Shown here: piece after piece, positions 20,945-32,765 of the stretch
Layout of the letters: every line of letters begins with the position of its first letter
How positions within the stretch are numbered: position 1 is the first letter of the stretch
Notes under the pieces: model-generated
Database searches by the model: none
What the model saw: only the letters and a program-made list of their open reading frames with translations
What the model was told of the DNA's origin: nothing
Position numbers and translations under genes: made by a program
Assembly: GCA_029959085.1 (NCBI GenBank)
Contig: JARWIR010000018.1
Span: 4,774,001 to 4,838,000 of the forward strand
Reading direction: 5' to 3'
From: Nemophila menziesii
Lineage: Eukaryota > Streptophyta > Magnoliopsida > Boraginales > Hydrophyllaceae
Length of the DNA: 64,000 nucleotides

Positions 20945-22606
20945 CGTTTCAAAATCCTAAGCAAGAATTGAAAACAAATCTAAATCCTAAATTGAGTATT
21001 GAGTAAGGTTTCCTGTTTACTATTATGTATATATAGTGAGGGACAGAGAATGCGTATAATGAATTGTTTGTATAATGAAATGTTTGTAGGCAAGGCAGGT
21101 GACAATTTTAATGTTGGAAAAACTAGGGCTGAGCAAAGACAATTTAAAAATCCAACCCAGTCATTTTTTAACCCTAAATATTTTTAACCCACCCTGAATT
21201 TAATTAATAATCTGAATTAAAATTAAAAAAACTAGTTCAAAGATTTATCTTTCGCGTAAAAAAGAAGAAGTTAATTTTCTGGTACATCCCCAAGACCCGG
21301 TTCTTTAACAAAAAATATATATAAATCTCTCAAAATTTATCGTCCAATATCTATTACTCTTGTTCTTAATTTTATCCTCACTCCTCTCCCCCTCTTATCT
21401 CAAAAGAAATCTTGCCTGTCAAATATATTTATTTTTAAAGAATACAACATTTATATTCGGTCTTCTTTTTATGTTTGGGATTTTACCATCATGGAGATAA
21501 CTAAGTTGTCCATCGGCACATATAACCAACACAAGGTAATATTTGATTTATCTTTTTATACCTTAATATATTTGATAATTTATTTTTTATTTATTTATTC
21601 ATCATACAAAAATGATGAACCAAATTGAAATCGTACGATTGCAAATTTACAGATTTGTAAGGAAATTTAATATAATTATTATTGCTTCTAAGTTCGAGTT
21701 TTTGGAATTTTTAATGTTTTTTTGAAATAATTGCAAATCTTTAAGGTACCTTATGATGATTTGATCAGTCTACATCTCTCTATGTTGTAGCTTAGTCAAA
21801 TTAGGTAGTTTATGATTATATAAGTTAGAAAATTACATACTTTAATATAGTTATTTTTTGATTGGTCCTTGCATTATGTTGTTAGCCATATATACATTAG
21901 TGTTTCAAATGGTAGAAAATTACTATTGCATTATAGATTATGATAATAAATCTTAGAAAATGTACTTTATGTTATATTGTTAGTCAACTATACAGATTTA
22001 CGTGGTTTAATAATGAGAAATGATATTAGCGTTATGTCGTTTAATATGATTGATTGCTCATTCGAAAACCTTTGGAACTAAAGCGTATAGATGTGACATA
22101 TATATTTATTCATATATTGCTCGATTAGTTAGGTAATTTTAACCTCAATTAAGGATGGTTTACTATAATAAGATCATGTTAATAGTTTATAGATCAATAT
22201 ATACTAAAATTTCAAAATTATTGTTGAATATTTGGATTTTGTATCAAGAGGGATAGTTATTTTGAACCAAGCTTTCTCTGATACATTAGTAGAAGAGAGT
22301 GCACAGTTTTATATCGCACCTATACAATAACGCATATATTGTGTCCATTATATACATTAGGTTTAACTCTTTGGATTTCATCTTCTTAATATGTGGGATG
22401 AAACTTTAAGTTAAATCGAAAAGTTTGATGATAAATTGTGTCGCGCATCCGGTTTCCGTCTTTTTATATACTTTATAACATGTTTAGGCATTCCACCAGT
22501 TTTGTCTTCGGATGTCTAGACTACACTTCTTAACAGCTTCAATCTCCAATTGGATTACTCATTCTACCTAGTCTGTTATCGGAGGTCTAGTCTTCAAATA
22601 TTTACA

Positions 22607-23814
22607 ACTCCAATTTATTTAATTAACTCAGGTTTTGGCTTCTTCTCAGGTGAATTATGAATTAGAAGAGATGTTTCTTTTTTTTCCACTAGTGATTTCT
22701 TGTTCCTCTTCTTTACCAAGCTTTGTACCATCCTCTTGGAAGTCATCACATCCTTTCATTTCGTCATCTCACTAACACACAACTCAGAGATAAACCAAGT
22801 ATGAGTTAATCTCTTGAACTTTAAATGAATGGTGTTCTTTTGGTTGTAATGGTAGGAGGATATGTTATGGTGATTGAGTGGAGTTTTGTGAGGAATGAAG
22901 GAAGAATAAAAGATTTTTTGATGGTGTAATATGAAGGTAGAAAGAAGAAATTTTGAAGACTTGATGATTTGTAGTTATTTGTGTTGTTATGGAATAGATT
23001 GAGTGAATATTATGTGTTTATGGAAGATGGGTGGAAATTCCGGTGGTGTTTTGGTGTGTTTTTAAAGGTTTTCTCAATATTTAAAGGTGCTTCAATGGAG
23101 TTAGGGGGTGGAATTTTGTATTAATGTAATAGAAGAAGGCATGAAAATAGAGTTTAGGTTTTAAGAAACCTTAGGGTTTCCTTTATCTTTGTCTAAACCG
23201 CCTCCTTGCGTTTCACAAGACCTCCTTCATGCTACAACTATCATCGCGACGTTGGCGTCGTGAATTCCTATGTCAATATTGTGCAGTGTACCGCACATAT
23301 ATGCGGTGTACCACACGAATGCTCCAATTCTTTATGACATTTTAAAGCTTAGACTTACCGTTGAGACGCTATCTGATGTACGATATACTGCACCAATACT
23401 TCACATCTCTGTTTCTTTACATGTGTCGTAAACCGTTCCCATGGTCCTTTTTCGCGAAAGGTGTACCTTGATTCTGTTGCGGTGCACCGCACGAGCCTTG
23501 AACTAGTTACCAAATTGAAGCTCGTGTGATCATCGTGACATTTTGGTTATGTGTGGTGCACCACGATTCTAATAAGATATACCACACAGAGCGATGTAAG
23601 CACGATTATCCAAGCTCTTTCCTCGAAACTAAATAAAATACCTACCTACACAACAAAATGATTAACTTTCTTCTCCAATTACCTTTAGTACACATATATA
23701 AAACTAAATCTAATAATACACCCTACAAAAGCAATAAACTAGTCACAAATAGGTTTTCACCCTTCTTTGGCGTTTGTTCAATGTAGTGAAACTCGAAGGG
23801 TTACCTCGCGCGCT
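22607..23814 (-). other. Unit 1 gypsy-derived 3' noncoding DNA with palindrome cluster
   Basis: Aligns with 4619-5599 of the first gypsy element in its AT-rich part. From about 23280 to 23575 lies a cluster of palindromic cores: TGCGGTGTACCAC at about 23303, TTGCGGTGCACCGCA near 23480 and GTGGTGCACCAC near 23555. No gene is supported. Confidence 0.55.
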
Positions 23815-25010
23815 ACACGGATATGATGAGTTACATGACCTCCCCGTGATTTGGATCTTCCATACTAATGGTATACTCACCTCCATGATGTATACTAAAT
23901 TGACAACCATAACCCATGAATGTATATTTTCTGGTTGAATGTCCAAGCTCAATAGTTCCATGAGGCGTCACCTTACTAACAATGAACAGACCCGACCACT
24001 TTTATCTCAAGTTTCCTGGATAATTGCTAAACTTGGAGTTGTACGTGAGGTCCCTTTGTACTAGTTCAAACTTCTTCTTCTGAATCCACTAATCATGGAA
24101 TTTCTGGGTTTTCTCATTATCTCCCAATAATCTCTTAATTCAAACTCAAGAGGTAAGTTACAAGTTTTACAATAGACCATTAAATACAATGATGCACCTA
24201 GGGGCGTCTCCAAAGTTGTTTTATAAGGCCATAGTGAATCATCTGACTTCATTGACCAATACTTTATTTCTTATTTGTCTAGCTCCGTCTTAACCCATAT
24301 CTGAAGGGATTAATCTTAGAGGGTCTTCTCAAGAATATATTTTATCTTGTGATTAGAGATTTCGGATTGACCGTTTGTTTTGGGGTGGTAAGATGTAGAC
24401 ACTCGATGTCTCATTCCATATTTCACAAGTACCGTCTTTAAGTATTTATTCAAAAAATACTTACCTCATTACTAATAACTACTCTTGGTGTCTCATGTCT
24501 TGTTATAATATGTGACTTAATGTATTTAACCACATCTCTTCCATAATTTGCAGGTACCAATAAGTAGTCAACAACTATTAATGTGTATTTATTTCCATGG
24601 GATGAATACGAATGATCCCATGAAATAAATTCCCCAAACATAAAAAAACTACACCTCTAAAACATTGTTGAGTAGCATCTCGTCAAACCTCAAAATATTT
24701 CAAATGAATGGGCATCTCTTACATTGCTTGTGGCCAATAAAAACTGTATTGAAGTACTTTAGTGGTTGAGCGTTCAGCCTTGAAATATCCTTCATATGAT
24801 CAGTCGTGACATCTCGCTACAACATCAAGAATTCTATTCTATGACACACACTTTTTAATCATCTGATCAATACATACTTTTTACATGAACAAATCTTCCC
24901 AAAATAAGTTCTTGACGTGGTGAATCAATATCTTCTTCTCGTGTGGTGTGCTTGCGATAGGAAATGATCCACTCATGTCGATTGCTAACACAAGTTAATA
25001 ATATTTATAG
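23815..25010 (-). pseudogene. Gypsy integrase remnant, unit 1
   Basis: Fragments in several frames follow the order of the first element's integrase. From high to low coordinates there are a zinc-binding region (a YEGYFKAERSTTKVLQYSFY-like block near 24.75 kb), a core block at 24450-24641 (SYSSHGNKYTLIVVDYL and ITRHETPRVVIS), a DDSLWPYKTTLETPLGASLY block at about 24.2 kb, and a C-terminal IVSKVTPHG / GEVMY-type end at about 23.83 kb. Unlike the element at 5600-6892, this lineage retains core blocks. No reverse transcriptase precedes it. It is riddled with stops. Confidence 0.8.
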
Positions 25011-25840
25011 GATGATAAAATTTGACATAAGGTGTTATTTATTTATTTATTTAAAAGTAGTTTATCACCCAACACTTTTTCATAAATTCTCCTTTTAAGT
25101 TCAAAATCTTTCAAAGAGCCCCCATCACAACCACTCCTACACCCCAACTAACATACCATTTTTTCCGTACCCGAGGTCCCTAGTTTTGTTTTCTAATTCA
25201 TATTGTTTAAATTTGTTTTATACATAAATTTTTATAGATTTGTTGTGTTTTTATTTTCTTTCTAGAATTATTCTAATAAGCTGCTCCTCTAGGATAGGTT
25301 GTTTTTCAAAAAAAAAGGGCCATCCTTTAAGCATTTATTAGTCGTCCCAATAATCCATAATTCATAAAGTAAAAATAACAATGCAAGGGGTGATGTACAT
25401 AAGCTTGTTTCCTAAAATAACAATATTTCGGTAAAATATCTAAAGAATAATTCATGCTTAACTTTTTTTCATTTTTCTAACAAAAAATATGTATTAGCCA
25501 TATGAAACATTTTCTCATAAAAGAGACATATTTAAGAATTTTGATGGTAACCTTCCAGTTTTATGGGGCCACCCCGCTGAACCTCATATATATTACATGA
25601 AGTAAAGCTGCATTACGATAATAAAAACGTGGAGTAAATGTTAAATTTATAAAATGTTGTTGGTGTACAAGAATAATATTATGTTTCATTTTTGTAACAA
25701 AAAAAAAAGATATAAAAAAACCAATTCTTATAACCCAATAAAATATAATTTTTGTTTTCATACGAATCAACAAAAGCAAAAAAATGTCCACGAGATAATT
25801 CAAAGTATTGTCTTATGACACATAAACATAAAAAATAGAT
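25011..25840. other. Unit 1 spacer, unrecognised
   Basis: Conserved in all units but without a recognised domain. Marker phrases are GGTCCCTAGTTTTGTTTTCTAA, AAGCTGCTCCTCTAGGAT and GGGGCCACCCCGCTGAACC. The open frame at 25561-25803 lacks support. Confidence 0.4.
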
Positions 25841-25849
25841 TAAAAAATC

Positions 25850-26290
25850 TTGTTTCTCTACTCATCTTCACTCTCAATTTCGTCATCGTTAAGGAATTTA
25901 GCGTTGAACATCTTTGATAGGTTGGGTATTGTTTTTGAACATTTGTTATATTGTTTTTATACCCCAATTGATATGCCTTGTTAATGCCTTCCTCGCCAAT
26001 ATTTCTCAATAACCTCTCAAACTCTCTTGAATCCTTACGATTAGAATAACTTTCTTGTTTCAAATTAGAATTGACTTTGTCACTTCTCACGCGTCACTGA
26101 CTTCAAGGTACATCTAAATTAAATTAAATTTCTTCAAAATTTCTGACCAGTTAATAGAGGTGACTGAAACAATATGACGTTAAGAGTTTTCCGGTATACG
26201 CTATAGCTTTCCCAAAGTGACTTTTATTTCTCTTTACGTCGAGGCTTAGGTTTGGAATTCAATTCTTGACTTCTATTCATCTCCTTGAAC
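25850..26290 (-). pseudogene. Unrecognised exon-like stretch, unit 1 copy
   Basis: Reading downward on the minus strand: EMNRSQELNSKPKPRRKEK near 26.25 kb, VNSNLKQESYSN with EFERLLRNIGEEG, then, after a frame change, an acidic C-terminal end KMFNAKFLNDDEIESEDE and TAG at about 25857. The same blocks occur in units 2-5, with protein-like conservation in the RLLRNIGEEG and acidic-tail parts. Known families do not come to mind. It may be a captured host exon or an unusual part of the retroelement polyprotein, upstream of the integrase remnant on the same strand. Confidence 0.45.
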
Positions 26291-26389
26291 TCTAATGTCA
26301 GTAATTTACCTAATGTTTACACACTAAACATATAACTAAAGTACAAAAACTGTATAAATAGCATAATGTCCTAAACAATGTAAAAAAGT

Positions 26390-27037
26390 AAGATATGGAA
26401 AATATTAAGGAAAACCTCACTTAGATCTCGTAAACCCTAAAAAATATGTCTCGTGAGTAGATTAATTTATCACAAAAGAAGAGGGAGAAATAGAAAGATA
26501 ATGAATGCTACTAAATAAACTATCTTAATAACTCTCATATAGTGGTGTCTAAGAAATAATACACAAATACACGTAATAAATAAAAAATTAACATGTCACA
26601 AATTTAATATTGGATTAACTTCGCAATGCAAGAAGGAGCGGTTCTCAATTAGGTTTATATGGAGACTATAGGGAATTCATAGGTCCTCCCTTATGTCTAA
26701 TGGTACACTTAGTTACTCCTTAATCGTTCAATCGTTACTCATCCAATAGCTAGAAATCCTAAGGTCTTTTCAGTTATAGCGTAGGATTAGGAATGGTATG
26801 ATATATATATATTTGGATTATGTAAAGTGATCTTTTGAATCTCTACTCACTAACCAACAAAGAATCTCTATAAAGCTTGAGTTACTCTCGAGAATTACCT
26901 AACTTAACCCAATGTCGATACTATAATCAGTATCCCCAAATACCCAGTAGCACTACTTGATTATTTACAACAATATTCACGTTGTCGGTTTTTTTCATTT
27001 ATTCTTCTTTATGTATATGTATATATATATACATATT

Positions 27038-27089
<52 letters not shown>

Positions 27090-28187
27090 GCTGGTAATGA
27101 CACTCTTTATGAGGCGAGATGTCATACCACTTATTTTTTTCCTCTTTTTTTCAAGAACCCAAGAAATCATTACAATACAAATATTTCAGTAATAGATCAC
27201 AACTAAAAGCTCATAAAATCCCAACCCAATGTTCCCATAATATGGTGCCACCATCCCAAACTCAAGCTCTACTAATACTAGTATTAGTTTATTATATGGG
27301 AAAGTCTTATAATCTTAGACGTATGGCTTATAACATGGAAAAAAGTAGGCTACAAGATAAAAAGGGCCTAGGGTGGATGATAATTTAATAAACATGGGCG
27401 AGCAAACTGAAAGATACAAGTGACTCATCAAATAAATGCATTAAACATTTTCCTAACTACTAGAGGTTGTTATTTACTCACTTTTAGTTCATAAGCTAAG
27501 CGAGTTATACTCGCTCAAGGTTTCCTATATTTAAACTTAACTTCTACGCATTGCTTAATAATCCTATTTATCCGTTATTAAATTTCTTCATGCATATACA
27601 TTACACATTTTGCGAAATCTTTCAAACCACACAATTCTCTATCATTAACTTGCTAAAACCAGGCTAAGAAAAGGAAAATTTACTACATTCTACATCTATT
27701 CCTTATACCAACATTTACAAATTTTATGGTTTTTTAAGAAAATAATAACAAAACGATAAATGAGGAAAATAAAACCCCATCCCAACGCACATCTGAGTAG
27801 TGTCTGAGACACTCGAAAAAGACTCAGAAAATAAATAAAATTACCAATATACACTAATCAAATAAAAGAGTTTAAGGAAAGGGTTTAGGATACATTATGA
27901 GGTCGTATCACATCTCCTAAAAACGCTTTCATAATAGGTCTCAGTAATTTCCTCCCCGATTTTCACCATGATACGCTCAATATCTCGCATTAGGTTAAAC
28001 TAGTCCATGAAATTTTTTGTGCTGTAACTTTTCTACTCTTTCAATTCTATTCATCAGTGACACGACACACACTAGGGGACCGGGTTCAAAGATATACATA
28101 CATCTTCATGGAATTGAGGATGAATAGTGATCATTTGTAATTGGTTCTTTCCCTTTTTCTTTAGCCAGAACTATACACCTCTCACTA
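26390..28187 (-). other. Unit 1 gypsy 3' noncoding segment with AT microsatellite
   Basis: Collinear with 1192-3007 of the first gypsy element. A long alternating TA tract occupies about 27011-27086 (length varies between units). The segment ends in CCAGAACTATACACCTCTCAC, directly before the tip of the unit 2 foldback element. The frame at 27119-27388 has no motif. Confidence 0.6.
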
Positions 28188-29505
28188 TGTAAATATTTCA
28201 AGACTAGACCTCGGATAACAGACTAGGCAGATTGACTAAACCCATTAGAGATTAAAGCCGTGAAGAACATAGTCTAGACCTCCAAAGACAAAACTAGGTG
28301 GAATGCCTAAACATGTTGAAGAGTGATCTAGAAAGATGGAAACCAGATGCGCGACACAATTTATCATCAAACTTTTGAATTTAACTTAAAGTTTAATCCA
28401 ACATATTAAGAAATTACCAATAAATCCAACATAACACAAGGACCAATAAAAAAATTAACTATATTATGCATTTAAATCTTGAACTTGTATTACCATAAAA
28501 TAAATGATTTGACTAAGCTACATTCTGCATAAAGAGATATAGATTGATAAAAACTTCATAGGTACCTTAAATATCTGCAATTAATCTAAAAAAACATTAA
28601 ATTTTCAAAAAACTCGAAGTTAGAAACCATAAACAATATATTAAATTTTCTTACAAATCTGTAAATATGTAAATTTGCAACTAATAAGCATTCACTATTT
28701 CATTTGTGCTCATCATTTTCTCTGATGAATAAATAACTAAATAAATAAATAAATAATAGATTATCAAATATAACAAGGTATAAATAGAGAAATCAAATAG
28801 TACCTTGTGTTGGTTATATGCACTGATGGACAACTTAGTTATCTCCATAATGGTGAAATCCCAAACATAAAAAAATACATAATAGAAATATTGTATTATT
28901 TGAAAAATAAATAGATTGGAGAGGTTATATTTCTTTTAAGACGAGAGAGGGGAGATGAATGAGGATAAAATAAAGAACAAGAGTAATTGGATATTGGACG
29001 CTAGATTGGGGGAGAGATTTTTATATATATTTTGTTACAGAGAGTCTCGGGTTGAACCCGAGAATTAACTTCTTCTTTTTTACCCGATGGACAAATCTTT
29101 GGGCTAGTTTTTTTCAATTTTAGTCCGGATATTAATTAAATTGAAGGTGGGTTGATAATTTTTAGGGTTTGACAAGATTAGGTTGGATTTTTTAATGGTC
29201 TTTGCTCAACTTTAGTTTTGGGTATTATCCAACATTACTGTTAGCTAAGGTTGTTAAAAAAATATTTAAATTGTTATATTAGAAATAATTTTTTTGAAAA
29301 AATAACAATTGTAGGCTCAAGCCCACTTTAACTATTGTTTAAACAGCCAATTCACCTACCTAGTTCACAAGCAATCGATACGCACACTCCGTCACTCACT
29401 ATATATACATAATAGTAATCATGAAACCTTACTACATACTCAATATAGGGTTTCGATTTGTTTTTATTTTTTGCTTAGGGTTTTGAAAAAATGGAGGATA
29501 ACAGA

Positions 29506-30071
29506 GCCGCCGCCCTGGGCAAGTGCAACAAGGGCGACTGCACAAGTCCCTTTCATTGTGAAAAAAAACCATTTTCAATTTTTAATAAATTTGTATGTTT
29601 TCTCTTAATTTACTAGATCTATAGTAATTATCATTATAAACAAAGAATAGTATACCTAATTTTTAATATGTCTGTAAGAGCCTGCAACATGTGAATCTGT
29701 CCTTGTTAATTGTTTTTTATATATAATAGAAGCATAAAATTTAAATTATTATTTATTAAATATATTATTTATATATATATATCAAAATTAAATATTACAA
29801 TAATTAAAAGATGAAGAATTTAAATAAAAATTGATTAGTTGATATTAAGAATAATTTTTTTAAAATTTATTAGACTCGATTAGAGTGATGTAAGAATTTT
29901 TATACTTTACTATTCTAATCTAATATGCTAAAAAATATTTTATATATGTTATTTTATTGAATGTTAGAAATATTTTTATAGAGTTTATAATAATAAATTT
30001 AAGTAATTTTCTTTATATTATAACATTTTTTAGATACAAAGGCCCAATTTGAAATTTTTACCTCTTCTCTA
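29506..30071. mobile_element. Left-arm insertion, unit 2 copy (shortened)
   Basis: Flanks are ATAACAGA (29498-29505) and ATAGCAAA (30072-30079), each one base from the ATAGCAGA seen in units 3 and 4. An internal deletion near 29660 removes about 450 bases relative to the other copies. Confidence 0.55.
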
Positions 30072-30405
30072 ATAGCAAAAGAGAGTTGGGTTGTAATTAG
30101 ATTTGACAGTTGGAGAGGATTTGGTTTCATCAAGCCAAATAATAGCGGTAACGGCAACTGTATGATGTCTAAAAACAACACACCAAAACACTAATACAAT
30201 ATTCCACTAAGATCGGGTTGATCTAGCTAAGTGTATTAAAAAAATATTAAAATTGTCACCTACCCTGCCTGCAAACCTGCAAACAATTCATTATATGCAC
30301 CCTCTATCTCTCACTATATATACATAATAGTAAACAGGAAACCTTACTCAATACTCAATTTAGGATTTAGATTTCTTTTCATTTCTTGCCTAGGGTTTTG
30401 AAACG

Positions 30406-30630
30406 ATGGAGGATAGCAGAAGAGAGAGTGGGTTTGTCATTAGATTTGACGATTGAAGAAGTTTTTGTGTCATCAAGCCAAATAATAGTGGTGACGGCAG
30501 CTGTGACGTCGTTGTTCAATTTTCTGATATCATAACCGACTGTAATGTTCGCTACCGTGCATACAACTCTATGATGGCCAATAGGTTGAGTTTTATGTCC
30601 TCAAAGAGGGGGCCAAAAGTAAGTCTCTTG
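30406..30630 (+). pseudogene. Cold-shock-domain-like fragment, unit 2, left arm (nonsense at codon 17)
   Basis: Begins ATGGAGGATAGCAGAAGAGA at 30406 and matches the intact copies, but Trp17 is TGA (30454-30456). The rest of the frame continues with FVSSSQ-like drift absent, retaining the VVQFSDI strand and a KRGPKV end. Preceded by the TATA/leader block at about 30312-30405. Confidence 0.6.
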
Positions 30631-30773
30631 ATGTTTTGGTCTTAGCTGTTGAGAATGGTTTGAAAAGGAGCATGGGTAATTGGAATCGTGGTAGAAGTGT
30701 TCTACCACGATTCCAATTACCCATGCTCCTTTTCAAACCATTATCAACAGCTGAGACCAAAACATCAAGAGCC

Positions 30774-30989
30774 TTACTTTTGCCCCCTCTTTGAGGGCAT
30801 AAAACTCAAACTTTTGGCCAGCATACAGTTGTATGCATGGTAGCGAACATTAGAGTCGGTCCTGATATCAGAAAAGTCAACAACGGCGTCAACGCGGCCG
30901 TCACCACTATTATTTGGCTTGATGAAACCAAATCTTCTCCAATCGTCAAATCTAATGACAAACCCACTCTCTCTTCTGCTATCCTCCAT
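30774..30989 (-). CDS. Cold-shock-domain-like ORF fragment, unit 2, right arm
   Basis: Start chosen at the ATG at 30987-30989, giving MEDSRRESGFVIRFDDWRRF then GFIKPNNSGDG; an upstream in-frame ATG at 31022 would add 11 residues of leader translation. RNP1-like FGFIKP and an RNP2-like VVDFSDI are present. It stops at TAA after SKRGQK, where other copies shift frame. In the +1 frame the sequence reads on as KALDVLVSAVDNGLKRSMG towards the palindrome centre, which fits the last strand of the domain and suggests one lost base. This is among the best preserved copies. Confidence 0.6.
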   Translation of the reverse strand: MEDSRRESGFVIRFDDWRRFGFIKPNNSGDGRVDAVVDFSDIRTDSNVRYHAYNCMLAKSLSFMPSKRGQK

Positions 30990-31620
30990 CGTTTCAAAAC
31001 CATAAGCAAGAAGTGAAAACAAATCTAAATCCTAAATTGAGTATTGAGTAAGGTTTCTTGTTCAGTATTATTTATATATACTGAGAGACAGAGGATGCGT
31101 ATAATGAATTGTTTGTATAATGAAATGTTTGTAGGCAGGGTAGGTGAAAATTTTAATATTTTTTACCACGCTTAGCTAAGATTAATGTTGTCAAAACTAG
31201 GGCTGAGCAAAGACCATTTAAAAATCCAACCCGGTCTTTTTTAACCCTAAATATTTTTAACCCACCTAGAATTTAATTAATAATCCGAATTAAAATTAAA
31301 AAAACTAGTTCAAAGATTTGGACTTCGGGTAAAAAAGAAGAAGTTAATTCTCGGGTTCTTACCCAAGACCCGATTCTTTAACAAAAAACATATATAAAAC
31401 TCTCTCGAAATCTATCGTCCAATATCTATTACTCTTGTTCTTAATTTTATCCTCTTTCCTTTCCCTCTATAGATTTTAGCTCACTTTATAACATGTTTAG
31501 GCAATCCACCTAGTTTTGTCTTCGGATGTCTAGACTACACCTCTTAACAGCTTCAATCTCCAATGGGTTTAGTCATTCTACCTAGTCTGCTATCGGAGAT
31601 CTAGTCTTCAAATATTTACA

Positions 31621-32765
31621 CCTCGAATTTATTTAATTACCTCGTGTTTTGGCTTCTTCTCGGGTGAATTATGAATGAGAAGAGATGTTTCTTTTGTTTC
31701 CACTAGTGGTTTCTTGTTACTCTTCTTTGCCAAGCTTTGTACCATTCTCTTGTAAGCCATCACATCCTTTCGTTTTGTCATCTTAGTAACACACAACTCT
31801 ATGATAAACCAAGTATGAGTTAATCTCTTGAACTTTAAATGAATGGTGTTCTTTTGGTTGTAATTGTAGGAGGATATGTAATGGTGATTGGATGGAGTGT
31901 TGTGAGGAATGAAGGAAGAATAAAAGATTTCTTTGATGGTGTAATATGAAGGAAGAAAGAAGAAATTTTAAAGAATTGATAATCTGTAGTAATTTGTGTT
32001 GTTGTGGAATGGATTGAGTGAATATTATGTGTTTATGAAAGATGGGTGGAAATTCTGGTGGTGTTTTGGTGTGTCTTTAAAGGTTATCTCAATATTCAAA
32101 GGTGCTTCAATGGAGTTTGGGTGTGGAAATTTGTATCAATGTAATAGAAGAAGGCATGAAAATAGGGTTTAGTTTGTAGAAAACCTTAGGGTTTCGTTTA
32201 TCTTTGTCTAAAAACGCCTCCTTGCGTTTTACAACACCTCCTTCATGCTACAACTATCATCACGACGGTGGTGTCGCGAATTCCTATGTCAATATTGTGC
32301 GGTGTACCGCACATATGCGCGGTGTACCACACGAATGCTCCAATTCTTTATGACATTTAATGCTTGGACTTACCGTCGAGATTCTATCTGACGTACGGTG
32401 TATTGCACCAATACTTCACATCTCTGTTTCTTTACATGTGTCGTAATCCGTTCACACGGTCTTTTTTCGCGGAAGGTGTACCTTGATTTTGGTGCGGTGC
32501 ACAGCACCAGCCTTGACATATTTGCCAAATTGAAGCTCGTGTGATCAACCTGACATTTCGGTTGTGTGCGGTGCACCGCGATTCTCATGCGCTATACCAC
32601 ACAAAGCGATGTAAGCACGAATATTCAAGCTCTTTCCTCCAAACTCAAAGATGTACCTACATACACAACAAAATGATTAACTTTCATCTCCAATTACCTT
32701 TAGTACACATAAATAAAACTAAATCTAATAATACACCCTACAAAAGCAATAAACTAGTCACAAAT
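31621..32765 (-). other. Unit 2 gypsy-derived 3' noncoding DNA with palindrome cluster
   Basis: Aligns with 4619-5599. Palindromic cores lie at about 32298-32585: GTGCGGTGTACCGCAC (about 32297), GCGCGGTGTACCAC (about 32318), GGTGCGGTGCACAGCACC (about 32491) and GTGCGGTGCACCGCG (about 32567). Frames at 32370-32588 and 32541-32840 are created by these GC-rich repeats. Confidence 0.55.

Larger units (their letters stand above)
17990..22606. mobile_element. Unit 1 foldback element (large inverted repeat)
   Basis: The inner arms mirror one another: 20290-20707 pairs with 20717 to about 21110, with a 9-base spacer (20708-20716). Further out, right-arm sequence from about 21110 to 22606 is the reverse complement of left-arm sequence around 18.0-18.8 kb and, where the unit 1 left arm is truncated at 17990, of the left-arm tips of units 2-5. 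The right-arm tip is CTTCAAATATTTACA at 22606. The left arm contains about 1.5 kb (18.8-20.29 kb) with no counterpart in the right arm, made of a second copy of the promoter/ORF-start block plus an insertion. This unit keeps the longest right arm of the array. Confidence 0.85.
28188..31620. mobile_element. Unit 2 foldback element
   Basis: Left tip TGTAAATATTTCAAG at 28188, right tip ending ATATTTACA at 31620. The centre is the tightest in the array: GTAGAA (30691-30696), 3-base spacer GTG, TTCTAC (30700-30705), with inner arms near-identical for several hundred bases either side. The left arm lacks about 440 bases present in units 3-5 (near 28420); the right arm lacks roughly a kilobase retained in unit 1 (junction near 31470, at CCCTCTATAGATTTTAGCTC). 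Confidence 0.85.

Noticed and set aside
28165..31640. Target-site duplication for the foldback element
   Set aside because: An ACACCTC direct repeat lies near both tips (left CTATACACCTCTCAC, right TTTACACCTCG) but is not directly adjacent to both ends, and units 1 and 5 differ on the right. I could not fix a duplication, so the element class stays open.
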